Part shown: piece after piece, positions 1 to 7,555 of the stretch | Layout: each line of letters begins with the position of its first letter | Position numbering within the stretch: position 1 is the stretch's first letter | Assembly: GCF_014905555.1 (NCBI RefSeq) | Contig: NZ_BNGS01000012.1 | Span: 124,001 to 188,000, forward strand | Reading direction: 5' to 3' | DNA from: Streptomyces sp. Y2F8-2 | GTDB lineage: Bacteria; Actinomycetota; Actinomycetes; Streptomycetales; Streptomycetaceae | DNA length: 64,000 bases | Program-made: the position numbers and the translations under genes | Notes under the pieces: generated by a model | Database searches by the model: none | What the model was told of the DNA's origin: nothing | Seen by the model: only the letters and a program-made list of their open reading frames with translations

Positions 1-88
1 CCAGTCCGCAACACGGATGAGGCAAGCCCATTGCTCAACCATGGTCCGCAGCAAGGCGCTTTGCGAAGGCTTGACTCTGGCTTCGGTT
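1..88. other. Left edge, unassigned lower-GC stretch
   Basis: This edge lies just downstream of the sigma-factor stop on the minus strand. A zinc-finger anti-sigma gene is often found in this position. The minus-strand reading that would overlap the sigma stop (GTG at the TGA) gives no recognisable anti-sigma sequence. Another possible start (revcomp ATG near 41) opens a frame beginning MVEQWACLIRVADW that runs off the window. Base composition looks lower in GC than everything that follows. I cannot assign it. Confidence 0.3.
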
Positions 89-637
89 TCACCGCAGGTC
101 CGCCGCGTATCCCGGAAGGACCCGGCGCAGGGCGCGCAGGGCGTAGTACGCACGGGACTTCACAGTACCGGGCGGAATCCCCAGGGTTCGGGCGGCCTCC
201 GCCACACTCGCCCCGTGGAAGTACACCTGCACCAGGACTTCCCTGTGCTCGGGAGTGAGTGTCTTCACAGCCCGCCGTACGTCGAGCGTCGCGGCGGCCC
301 GTTCGGCGTGGTCGGCCATCACGCGGGCGTTCTCCGGGACGGCGTCCCCGACCTCGGCGGGACGGGCCTGACGCGCCCGCTTGGCGTCGATGGCGAGCCG
401 CCGGCCGACGGTGAGCAGCCAGGGGCGCACGGAGTCGAAATCGGGCGCGCGCAGCGCTTCGGGGTGTTGCCAGGCGCGTACGAACGTCTCCTGCAACAGG
501 TCCTCGGCGCGCTGACGGTCACCGTCCGAGAGCCTGAGCAGCAGCGCGAAGAGGGGACGGCCGTGCTCGCGCTGCAACTCGGCCAGCTCGTGCTCGGCGG
601 TCGTCCCGGTGGTGGGGGTGGTGCTTCCGGCCGTCAT
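89..637 (-). CDS. ECF-type RNA polymerase sigma factor
   Basis: This 182-residue protein has the compact two-domain plan of group 4 sigma factors. Region 2 covers about residues 25-95 and contains AEDLLQETFVRAW (45-56), the core-binding and -10 recognition helix. Region 4 covers about 118-175, with a helix-turn-helix around GASVAEAARTLGIPPGTVKS. It should direct RNA polymerase to a small regulon in response to an extracellular cue. The N-terminal 15 residues are low-complexity Thr/Gly. The start ATG at 637 is the first in the conserved frame. No cognate anti-sigma factor is visible on either side; it could lie beyond the window edge, so the inducing signal cannot be inferred. Confidence 0.9.
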   Translation of the reverse strand: MTAGSTTPTTGTTAEHELAELQREHGRPLFALLLRLSDGDRQRAEDLLQETFVRAWQHPEALRAPDFDSVRPWLLTVGRRLAIDAKRARQARPAEVGDAVPENARVMADHAERAAATLDVRRAVKTLTPEHREVLVQVYFHGASVAEAARTLGIPPGTVKSRAYYALRALRRVLPGYAADLR

Positions 638-771
638 GGGCGTATGGCAACCCGCCTTCGCCCGCCGGGACAGGGCCGGGACGGCGCGGTGCGGTGGGCG
701 GTCGCTGTTCGTCGGTGAACGGTGCGGTGAGCGGTCGACCGGAGAGGCGCGCCGGGCTTCCGGGTGTCGGG

Positions 772-810
772 CCAGGGGGTCGGATCAGGGGGTCTGATCA
801 GGGGGTCGGC
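772..810. repeat. 13-bp tandem repeat, three copies
   Basis: Three near-identical 13-bp units (consensus TCAGGGGGTCGGA on the plus strand) lie at 772-784, 785-797 and 798-810. The third unit contains the stop codon of the amino-acid permease and codes for its last residues, so copy-number change could alter the permease C-terminus or the distance to the next gene. Confidence 0.7.
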
Positions 811-2222
811 GGGGTCTTGGCCAGCTCGGAGCGCCGGTAGGAGTAACCGAAGTACACGATCTGGCCGATCAGGAACCACACGGCGAACCGCACCCATGTC
901 TCCCACCGCAGGAACGTGATCAGCCAGAGCGAGAAGACCACGCCCACCGCGGGGAGGAACGGCATCCACGGCGTGCGGAAGGTGCGCGGCAGGTCCGGCT
1001 GCCGGTAGCGCAGCACGATCACCGCCGTGCACACCACGACGAACGCCAACAGGATGCCGATGTTGGTCAGTTCGGCCACCTGGGCGATCGGCAGGAACCC
1101 GGCGATGAGGGCCGAGGCGATCCCGACGATCCATGTCACACGGGTCGGGACGTGACGCGTGGGATGTGTCTTGGCGAACCACGAGGGCAGCAGTCCGTCA
1201 CGCGACATGGAGAACCACACCCGGGTGACGCCCAGCATGAACGTGAACATGACGGTGAGGATGCCGATGACGGCCCCGACCGCGATCACGTCCGCGAGCC
1301 CGCTGAGACCGACCGCCTTGAACGCGCTGGAGAAGCCGCTCTCCTTGTCGATGTGCTGGTACTTCTGCATGCCCGTCAGGACCAGGCAGGCCGCCACGTA
1401 CAGCACCATCGAGATCGCCAGCGAGTAGACGATCGCCTTCGGCATGTGGCGCTGCGCGTCCTTGGACTCCTCCGCGGCCGTCGACATGGCGTCGTAGCCG
1501 AAGACCGCGAAGAACACGGTCGCCGCACCCGTGAACGCGCCGCCGACGCCGTAGGGGAAGAACGGGTGGTAGTTGCCGCTGTCGATGTGGAAGACGCCGA
1601 CACCGATCACCAGCAGCACGACGAGGATCTTCAGCGCCACGACGAACGTCTCGAAACGGGCCGCGTTGCGGATGCCGAGGTTCAGCAGGTACGCGATCAG
1701 CAGGCACAGCACGAGCGCGAACAGGTCCACCCGGTGTCCGGCGCCCGTGCCCGGCGCTCCCAGCATCCACGCCGGCAGGTGCGCGCCCATCTCGCCGACG
1801 AGGAAGCCGAAGTAGCCGGAGATGCCGATGGCGACCACCGCCACGATCGCCGTGTACTCCAGCAGCAGGTCCCAGCCGATGAACCAGCCGGCGTACTCGC
1901 CGAGCACCGCGTAGCCGTACGTGTAGGCCGATCCCGCCTTCGGGATGAGCCCGGCGAACTCGGCGTACGACAGGGCGGCGGTCGCGCTCGCCAGGCCCGC
2001 GATCAGGAACGACACCAGGACCGCGGGTCCGGCGGTGCCGTTCGCGACCGTGCCGGCGAGGGTGAAGATGCCGGCGCCGATGATCCCGCCGACGCCGATC
2101 GCCGTCAGCTGCCACAGGCCGAGCGAGCGCTCGAGCCGGGTGCCCTCGCCGACCTCCGTCTCGTCGATGTGCTCGATGGGTTTGCGGCGGAGAATTCCCT
2201 CGCCCTTACGGAGTCCGGCCAT
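798..2222 (-). CDS. APC-superfamily amino-acid permease (CAT/YfnA-like)
   Basis: This integral membrane protein of 474 residues has about 12-13 hydrophobic segments. The first carries the APC substrate-binding unwinding motif GVGGIIGAGIFTLAG (about 43-57). The segment FGYDAMSTAAEE in the middle is typical of the cationic amino-acid transporter (CAT/YfnA) branch. It should import an amino acid by cation symport. I place the start at ATG 2222 because AGGTGAGG lies 5 bases upstream; a GTG 9 bases earlier is less likely. It follows the universal stress protein gene on the same strand, 95 bases downstream, so the two may be co-transcribed. The exact substrate cannot be read from the sequence. Confidence 0.9.
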   Translation of the reverse strand: MAGLRKGEGILRRKPIEHIDETEVGEGTRLERSLGLWQLTAIGVGGIIGAGIFTLAGTVANGTAGPAVLVSFLIAGLASATAALSYAEFAGLIPKAGSAYTYGYAVLGEYAGWFIGWDLLLEYTAIVAVVAIGISGYFGFLVGEMGAHLPAWMLGAPGTGAGHRVDLFALVLCLLIAYLLNLGIRNAARFETFVVALKILVVLLVIGVGVFHIDSGNYHPFFPYGVGGAFTGAATVFFAVFGYDAMSTAAEESKDAQRHMPKAIVYSLAISMVLYVAACLVLTGMQKYQHIDKESGFSSAFKAVGLSGLADVIAVGAVIGILTVMFTFMLGVTRVWFSMSRDGLLPSWFAKTHPTRHVPTRVTWIVGIASALIAGFLPIAQVAELTNIGILLAFVVVCTAVIVLRYRQPDLPRTFRTPWMPFLPAVGVVFSLWLITFLRWETWVRFAVWFLIGQIVYFGYSYRRSELAKTPPTP

Positions 2223-2317
2223 GAGCCTCACCTCTTCGCGGACCTCTTCGCGGACGGCAATGCACTGGCCGGATCATGATGGCGCAGCTGCGCCGGGGAG
2301 GGAAGACGGCGACGTCC

Positions 2318-2779
2318 CTACGGTACGACTGTTACGGGCCAGCGGCCCGCCTTCACCAGGCGGATCGCCACCGAGCCGACGATGCGGTGGCCGGCCTGCT
2401 CCGACGCGCCGACCACGACGGCGTCCGCCTTCAGCTCCTCGGCGGCCTTGACCAGGCCGTTGTACGGGTCGCCGCGGAAGGTGTGGAACTCCCAGCGCAC
2501 GTCGAATATGCCCTTCACCCGCTCGGCGGCCTCACGGATCTGGGCGACCAGTTCCTCGGCGATCTCGTCGGTCGTCTCCGCCACCGGAACCCCGAGCGCC
2601 GCCCCGGCCGCCATCACCGGCTGCACGTACACGACCGCGAGCAGCGCGTGCTGCCGCCGGGCGAGACCGCCGGCGTAGGCCGCGGCCCGCAGCGACGAGT
2701 CGGAGCCGTCCACCCCGACGAGGATGACCTTGGGCCCGTCCGTGCCCCGCTCGAACTGGTGCGAGTGCTGTTCCGTCAC
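2318..2779 (-). CDS. Universal stress protein, single UspA domain
   Basis: This 153-residue single-domain Usp opens with KVILVGVDGSDSS (about 17-29), the first strand and nucleotide-contacting loop. It ends with VVVGASEQAGHRIVGSVA and WPVTVVP, which correspond to the ATP-type Usp glycine loop and last strand. Such proteins bind ATP and modulate survival under stress or hypoxia. The start is the GTG at 2779: an overlapping upstream ATG is followed immediately by TGA, and the frame upstream of the GTG does not look coding. The neighbouring permease 95 bases downstream on the same strand suggests shared transcription. Confidence 0.9.
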   Translation of the reverse strand: MTEQHSHQFERGTDGPKVILVGVDGSDSSLRAAAYAGGLARRQHALLAVVYVQPVMAAGAALGVPVAETTDEIAEELVAQIREAAERVKGIFDVRWEFHTFRGDPYNGLVKAAEELKADAVVVGASEQAGHRIVGSVAIRLVKAGRWPVTVVP

Positions 2780-2834
2780 ATGGGCGAGGCTATCGGAATC
2801 TGCAGGTCCGGTCCGCTGCGGCCGGGGACTGGAG

Positions 2835-2966
2835 GGCGGCGTCGCCCCCGGCGTCGTCGTCCTCTCGCACGACGCCGGCGGCGACCGCTCACAGATCGCG
2901 GCGGCACTTCGCGACCATCCGCCGGTCCTGCTGGACGCCGGCCACCACCTCACCGTGCCGAGGAGG
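2835..2966 (+). pseudogene. Polysaccharide deacetylase (NodB/CE4) C-terminal remnant
   Basis: In the plus frame, about 44 residues read GVVVLSHDAGGDRSQ, then IAAALRDHPPVLLDAG and HHLTVPRR. This matches the C-terminal end of CE4 polysaccharide deacetylases, where the usual form is ..VLLHDGGGDRSQTVAALP followed by a GYxFVTV strand. The N-terminal catalytic part (Asp and metal-binding His residues) is missing, and upstream sequence in this frame is overlapped by the universal stress protein start. It is probably the leftover of a deleted gene between the Usp and the sortase. It could be a coincidental match, but the run of agreement is long. Confidence 0.55.
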
Positions 2967-3020
2967 CGGTCGACCCGAACACCCTGCCGGGCAGGTGCGC
3001 CGGTCCCGGCCGGCCCCCGC

Positions 3021-3731
3021 TCAGCGCACGGCCACCATCCGGGCGAACACCACCACGTTCCCCGCGTAGTTCCCGTCGACGAACTCTCCCCCGCAGGTGA
3101 TGACCCGCAGTTCCGGCGCCCCCTTGTTCCCGTAGACGTGGTCACCCGGGAAGTGGGCCTTGTCGACCACCTCGTTGCCGTAGACCTCGAACACGGCGGT
3201 CCTGCCGTCCTGGCGCCGGACTTCGATGTGATGGCCCTTGCCCAGTGCACCGAGCCCGTAGAAGACGGCCGGCCCCTCACGGTTGTCGACATGGCCGACG
3301 ATCACGGCGGTGCCCTTCTCACCGGGTGAGACAGCGCCGGTGAACCAGCCCGCCAGGTTCGGATCCTCGGGCGGCGGGGCGGCCACCCAGCCGGACGTGT
3401 CCAGGCCCACGGGTATGACGGGGGCGTCGATCTGGAGCGCCGGGATGTGGACACGTTCGACCGCGGAGTACGGCAGCGGATCGGGCGTCTCCGAGACGCC
3501 GGCCCCCGAGCCCGACCCCGACCCCGAGCCCGAGGCCGAGCCGGGGCCCGAGCGGGAGTCGGGGGCCGGGGCTGCCGCCTTCGCGGGCTGGGGCGGGCCC
3601 ACAGGGGACTCGCCCGAACCGTTCCGCACCAGGGCGAGACCCGTCAGCAGCACCAGCGCGATCACGCCCCACGGGGCGCGTTTGCGCTGGTGCCCGCTCT
3701 CTCCTCCTTCGGCCGGCCCGGAAGCAGACAT
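3021..3731 (-). CDS. Class F-type sortase
   Basis: A 236-residue membrane-anchored transpeptidase. The N-terminus is basic and followed by one transmembrane segment (about 22-38). A flexible linker of Pro/Ala and a Gly-Ser run (SGSGSGSGSGAG) spans to the catalytic beta-barrel starting near residue 90. The catalytic residues are visible: His in VIVGHVDN, Cys in VITCGGEF and Arg near the end in VVVFARM. Class F sortases of actinobacteria cleave a C-terminal sorting signal and link proteins to the cell wall. The gene lies 53 bases downstream of a lipoprotein gene with a C-terminal membrane anchor on the same strand, its likely partner. GGGAGGGG precedes the ATG. Confidence 0.9.
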   Translation of the reverse strand: MSASGPAEGGESGHQRKRAPWGVIALVLLTGLALVRNGSGESPVGPPQPAKAAAPAPDSRSGPGSASGSGSGSGSGAGVSETPDPLPYSAVERVHIPALQIDAPVIPVGLDTSGWVAAPPPEDPNLAGWFTGAVSPGEKGTAVIVGHVDNREGPAVFYGLGALGKGHHIEVRRQDGRTAVFEVYGNEVVDKAHFPGDHVYGNKGAPELRVITCGGEFVDGNYAGNVVVFARMVAVR

Positions 3732-3784
3732 TCGCCATCCCCTCCCGGCGCCGCCGTCTCGGCGCGCCGTTCACGCTGTGACGG

Positions 3785-4357
3785 TCAGGAGGTGCTGCCG
3801 CGGCCACGGCGGCGCGTAAGCTGCCAGGCCGCGCCGACCGAGACCAGGACGAGGGCGGCACCGAGGCCGGTCTTCTTCAGGTCGAAGCCGCCGATGCTGC
3901 CACCCTCACCGGCGTGCACGCCGTGCTGTGGCCGCTCCGCCTCGCCCCGTCCGTTCTCACGGCCCGAGCCCTCGTCCTGCGACTCCTCGTCGCGGTCGTT
4001 GCGCCCGGCGGTCATGACGAGCTGTCGGTGGCCGGCCTGGTGGCCGCACTGGAACAGCACGTCGAACGTGGTGCCCGGCAGAGCGTTCCGGCCGACCGTG
4101 ACCGTGGCCGAGTTCCGGCCGCGGGGGATGGTGACGTCGTCGAAGGCGCCCGAGAAGACCTTGGCGTCTTGGTTGCAGCCCCGCACCGGCAGGTTGACCC
4201 GCCCGCCGGGGGCGACCGCGGCCGGTTCCAGGTTGTAGGAGAAACCCGAGTGGCCCGCGCCGGCCTCCCCGCCTCGGGCGACGGCCGTCGTACACGCCGT
4301 GAGGGCCAGGGCACTGACGCCCAGCATTGCGGCCGAGGCGAGGCGAATCGCGCGCAT
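3785..4357 (-). CDS. Sortase-associated lipoprotein with C-terminal membrane anchor
   Basis: This 190-residue exported protein starts with a lipoprotein signal peptide ending in the lipobox LALTAC (Cys at about 22). The middle domain (about 35-118) is predicted beta-rich, with two Cys (in RGCNQDAK and FQCGHQAG) that may form a disulfide. An acidic/Gly linker (NDRDEESQDEGSG) follows, then a hydrophobic segment (GLGAALVLVSVGAAWQL) and an RRRGRG tail. The C-terminal layout is that of a cell-wall sorting signal, but no LPXTG or LAXTG is present; the sequence before the helix is GGSIGGFDLKKTG. GGAGG precedes the ATG at 4357. It is likely co-transcribed with the sortase. Its function is unknown. 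Confidence 0.75.
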   Translation of the reverse strand: MRAIRLASAAMLGVSALALTACTTAVARGGEAGAGHSGFSYNLEPAAVAPGGRVNLPVRGCNQDAKVFSGAFDDVTIPRGRNSATVTVGRNALPGTTFDVLFQCGHQAGHRQLVMTAGRNDRDEESQDEGSGRENGRGEAERPQHGVHAGEGGSIGGFDLKKTGLGAALVLVSVGAAWQLTRRRGRGSTS

Positions 4358-4584
4358 GGTGAGCCTCCAGGTCTCCGAGGAGCCGTGCCGCGGACCTGTT
4401 CCGCTTGCGTAGGAAATGCACCTCGTTGCCCGAAACGCTAAGAAAGGGGGCGGCCGGGCGCGATCCCAGTAGAGCGAATGGGGTACGGGAATGTGCCGCT
4501 CAGGGGAGGCGGGGCGGTGAAGGGGGGCGGGCGCGGAGGGTGGCCGCCCGCTTGAGGACGCGGTGGGTCCGCCCGAGCCGTGGA

Positions 4585-4603
4585 GGGCGGGGGCCGCCCG
4601 CCC
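4585..4603 (-). terminator. GC hairpin after the DUF4239 gene
   Basis: A 7-bp perfect stem (GGGCGGG / CCCGCCC) with a 5-base loop lies 20 bases beyond the stop at 4624 on the minus strand. There is no T-run, as is common in Streptomyces. Confidence 0.5.
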
Positions 4604-4623
4604 CCGTATGGGGACGGGGCCCG

Positions 4624-5388
4624 TCAGCCGTGCAGCTGTGGGAACAGCGCCAGGAACGGCTCCGAGGAGGCCGAGACGCCCCGGCTGTAGGGCGCGTCGA
4701 AGTCCCAGATCAGGAAGAGCAGGAAGGCGATCAGCGCCGAGAAGAGCCCCGCCAGGAGGAGTTCGCGGGCCGTGCGCCGGATCTGCAACGCGAACACCAT
4801 CCCGATGGTGACCACCGCCCCCGCGATCAACCCGAACCACACCACCGGCGGCATCGTCGAGCCGGTGGACTCGGCGCGCGCGTTGCGCGCCCCGTCGGCC
4901 GCCGTCACCTGGTCCACGAGCGGTTGGTACGCCTGCGCCTCGTAGTCCGTCTTCGGGTGGTAGTCGGTGACGTCCTGACGGATCCGCTGGAACAGCTCCT
5001 GGCCGCGGGCGGTCACCTCGCCGTGATCGGCCATGGCCTTCCACTCGGTGGTGACCACATGGCCGACATACGCGTTGACGTCGGCGCGGACGCGGTCGCG
5101 GACGTCGGCCGGATAGACGCGGACGCGCTGCGAGATCTCGTGCAGCGCCTGCGCCTCGGCCTGCACATGGTCCTGGGCGGCGCTGCGGGCCTCCCACACC
5201 CCTGCGATGGCCAGGCCCAGCACGATGGCGTACACCACGCCGATCCACATCGTCATGTACTCGATCACGTCCGGGGTCTCGGACGGGTCCTCGTCCACGG
5301 CGGCCGTACGGGCCCGGACCAGGGTCACCACGACCACGACGGCGCACGCGGCCGCCATCGCGAGGGTGAGAACAAGCCATTCCGACAA
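4624..5388 (-). CDS. DUF4239 family membrane protein
   Basis: This 254-residue protein has two hydrophobic segments at the N-terminus (about 3-24 and 45-66). A soluble helical section (about 68-175) contains WEARSAAQDHVQAEAQALHE and a TTEWKAM motif. Two more hydrophobic segments occur near the C-terminus (about 180-200 and 210-230). This 2+2 arrangement with a long alpha-helical loop is that of DUF4239, distantly related in layout to bestrophin-type proteins. No biochemical role is established that I can name. It starts 16 bases after the stop of the proline-rich gene, so the two form an operon. Confidence 0.8.
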   Translation of the reverse strand: MSEWLVLTLAMAAACAVVVVVTLVRARTAAVDEDPSETPDVIEYMTMWIGVVYAIVLGLAIAGVWEARSAAQDHVQAEAQALHEISQRVRVYPADVRDRVRADVNAYVGHVVTTEWKAMADHGEVTARGQELFQRIRQDVTDYHPKTDYEAQAYQPLVDQVTAADGARNARAESTGSTMPPVVWFGLIAGAVVTIGMVFALQIRRTARELLLAGLFSALIAFLLFLIWDFDAPYSRGVSASSEPFLALFPQLHG

Positions 5389-5404
5389 CAGGTGCCTCCA
5401 GAGA

Positions 5405-6007
5405 TCAGCGCGGACGCAGCGCGGCGATGGCGAACACCGCGGGCGCGACGATGAGCAGGGTGAACGTGAGCGGCGACGGCCCGTCGTGGGGCGGCCGCGG
5501 GTGGGACACGGGGTGGTAGGCCGGATAGCGCACCGGGGTCGGTGCGGGGTGCGGGCTCGGCCCGGGCGGGGGTGTCGGCGACGGCGTCGGTGCGGGCGGA
5601 GGGATGCGGACGGGGGTCGGGGCGGGTCTCGGGACCGGCCGCGGGGCCGGCGGAAGGGCGCGCGGCGGGGGCGGCGGCACGGGCTTCGGTGTGGGATGCG
5701 GCCGCGGAGGTGGCGGGGGCTCGGGCGGCGGCTTGGGGGTGGGCGTCGGAGTCGGGGTCGGCGTGGGGCCGGGTGGCGGCGTGGGACTCGGGCTCGGTGC
5801 GGAGCACGGCGGCGTGGGCCAGAGGTCGCCGCCCGCGACCGCCACCGCCTCCGTGCCGCCCGGGCCGGTCGAGGCGTACGCGCACGCGTCGGCCGACGCC
5901 GCCCCGGCGGGAACGCCCACGAGGAACCACGCCAGCGTCACCAGGGCCAACCCCCGGGTGACGAGGGCCGTTCGGGGCCGTTGGGGTCGTTGCACGACCG
6001 AGATCAT
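5405..6007 (-). CDS. Secreted proline-rich, membrane-anchored protein
   Basis: About 200 residues. The N-terminus has a hydrophobic signal segment (LVTRGLALVTLAWFLVGVP), then a short Cys-containing region (ADACAYAST ... PPCSAP). This is followed by about 110 residues made almost only of Pro, Thr, Ser and basic residues (PTPTPTPTPKPPPE type repeats), which would form an extended rod. It ends with a hydrophobic helix (LTFTLLIVAPAVFAIAAL) and Arg. The design suits a spacer spanning the peptidoglycan. I chose ATG 6007 because upstream residues look non-coding; Shine-Dalgarno support is weak. The downstream DUF4239 gene is 16 bases away. Confidence 0.7.
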   Translation of the reverse strand: MISVVQRPQRPRTALVTRGLALVTLAWFLVGVPAGAASADACAYASTGPGGTEAVAVAGGDLWPTPPCSAPSPSPTPPPGPTPTPTPTPTPKPPPEPPPPPRPHPTPKPVPPPPPRALPPAPRPVPRPAPTPVRIPPPAPTPSPTPPPGPSPHPAPTPVRYPAYHPVSHPRPPHDGPSPLTFTLLIVAPAVFAIAALRPR

Positions 6008-6293
6008 CGGCTTCGCCGCGCCCCCGCACGCCCGGGCCCCGGCGAATTGCCTCGAAGGAAGGAGATCCGCCTTCGAGGCGTTTTGGGCAACCACGCCCGC
6101 TCCATGCCGAGTTGGGCACATCCGTGCGAGGGGTGCCGGGGGCGGGCCGGGGCGGTGGCCGGAAGCGCGTCACAGGTTCCGGAAAGAAATTCCCGGCCCG
6201 ATTGAACACACCGGGCACTCCCGCCCGTACCCATGACCACACAGCGGCGCACAGAGGACGCTGCAACACCGAAGCTGACAGCGGGAGTTGAGA

Positions 6294-7244
6294 ATGAAGA
6301 CATCCTGGCGGAGCGCCTCCCTCGTGGCGACCGCTGCCGCCGTGCTGGCGCTCACGACGGCGTGCGGTTCGCAGAGCGGCACCCAGTCGACGGGCAGCCA
6401 GAACGTGGGGGCCACCGCTTTCCCGGGCGGCCTGGGTTCCAGCCCCTCCCTCCCCGGAAACGGCTACGGCGCCGACTCCACCGCCGCGCCGAGCGCCTCC
6501 GCCTCCGCGGGCGGGCAGTCCGCGGGTCAGCTCGCCGTCGTCGACAACGCGAAGCTCGGCAAGATCGTCACGGACGGCGCCGGCTTCACCCTCTACCGCT
6601 TCGACCAGGACACGGCCGAGCCGCCGAAGTCCACCTGCGACGGCGACTGCGCGAAGGCGTGGCCGCCGGTCCCCGCCGAAGGGGCCACCGTCGCCTCCGG
6701 TATCGACACGTCCCTGCTCGGGGAGGTCACCCGATCCGACGGCACCAAGCAGCTCACCATCGCCGGCTGGCCGATGTACCGGTACGCCAAGGACACCAAG
6801 GCCGGTGACGTCAACGGCCAGGGAGTCAAGGGCACCTGGTTCGCGACCGCGCCCACCGGCAAGAAGGCCGGCGCCGCCCTGCCCGGCCTGTCGGTCCGCA
6901 ACGACCCCAAGCTCGGCCCGATCGTCGTCGACAAGAACGGCATGACGGTCTACCGCTTCCTGAAGGACAAGGCCTGGCCCGAGCCGGTGTCGAACTGCAC
7001 CGGCGCCTGCCTGGAGAAGTGGCCCGTCGTCGCCCCCGTCTCGGCCGACGACACCAAGGGCGTCCAGAAGAAGGGCCTCATGGGCTTCACCCGCCCCGAC
7101 GGCGCCAAGCAGATGACCGTCAACTGCTGGCCCATCTACACCTTCTCCGGCGACAAGGCCCCCGGAGACACCAACGGTCAGGGTGTGGGCGGCACCTGGT
7201 ACGCCGTCTCGCCCGACGGAAAGCCGGTCGGCGCGCCGAAGTAG
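6294..7244 (+). CDS. SCO0930-type lipoprotein with secreted-repeat domains
   Basis: This 316-residue lipoprotein has a signal peptide ending LALTTAC (Cys near residue 24), then a Ser/Gly/Ala-rich linker to about residue 80. It carries two homologous units of the COG4315/PF03640 'secreted repeat of unknown function', each with a LYRFDQD/VYRFLKD strand, a C-x(3)-C loop (CDGDCAKAWPPV, CTGACLEKWPVV) and a WP(M/I)Y motif. The paired Cys in each unit are likely disulfides; the family is often linked to electron-transfer or cell-surface roles without proof. The start is ATG 6294, preceded by GGGAG; a TTG two codons earlier is unlikely. A strong hairpin follows the gene. Confidence 0.85.
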   Translation: MKTSWRSASLVATAAAVLALTTACGSQSGTQSTGSQNVGATAFPGGLGSSPSLPGNGYGADSTAAPSASASAGGQSAGQLAVVDNAKLGKIVTDGAGFTLYRFDQDTAEPPKSTCDGDCAKAWPPVPAEGATVASGIDTSLLGEVTRSDGTKQLTIAGWPMYRYAKDTKAGDVNGQGVKGTWFATAPTGKKAGAALPGLSVRNDPKLGPIVVDKNGMTVYRFLKDKAWPEPVSNCTGACLEKWPVVAPVSADDTKGVQKKGLMGFTRPDGAKQMTVNCWPIYTFSGDKAPGDTNGQGVGGTWYAVSPDGKPVGAPK

Positions 7245-7350
7245 TGATCACACCTCCCCAAGGTTGATCGACCGCCTCACCCAGTCAGCGACGGAACGCG
7301 GAAGGGAGTGGACACACAAGCCGGACGAACGGGACACAGGCGCGCACGAC

Positions 7351-7392
7351 CGGTCCACCCCCTCCGCACCGCACGGAGGGGGTGGGCCCTTT
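7351..7392 (+). terminator. Strong hairpin terminator after lipoprotein gene
   Basis: A perfect 12-bp stem (CCACCCCCTCCG / CGGAGGGGGTGG) with a 7-base loop, extended by further pairs at the base, is followed by CCCTTT. It lies about 110 bases after the stop at 7244 and separates this gene from the methyltransferase operon. Confidence 0.8.
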
Positions 7393-7555
7393 GGCGCGGG
7401 CGGCGGCGCGTGCCCCCGCTCTCCACGGAAACACCACGTGGTGACCGGGAACGGACGGTCAATTTCCGTTTTTACTCGCTCCGTTGGCGGACGATCAGTA
7501 GCCTCTGCTCGAACACCGGATCGCCTACACCGTCGCCAATGCCTTGGAGAGCTGC
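7393..7555 (+). promoter_or_regulatory. Likely promoter region of methyltransferase-rmdA operon
   Basis: This non-coding stretch holds an AT-richer patch (GGTCAATTTCCGTTTTTACTC, 7458-7478) and a TAGCCT hexamer near 7499. A promoter for the downstream pair must be here given the terminator upstream, but I cannot assign -10 and -35 boxes with confidence. GGAGAG lies 6 bases before the ATG at 7556. Confidence 0.35.

Noticed and set aside
1152..2279. Long plus-strand open frame of 375 codons opposite the amino-acid permease
   Set aside because: It is rich in Arg/Gly/His and without motifs, as expected for the antisense of a GC-biased gene. The minus-strand permease has a full set of membrane helices and a ribosome-binding site.
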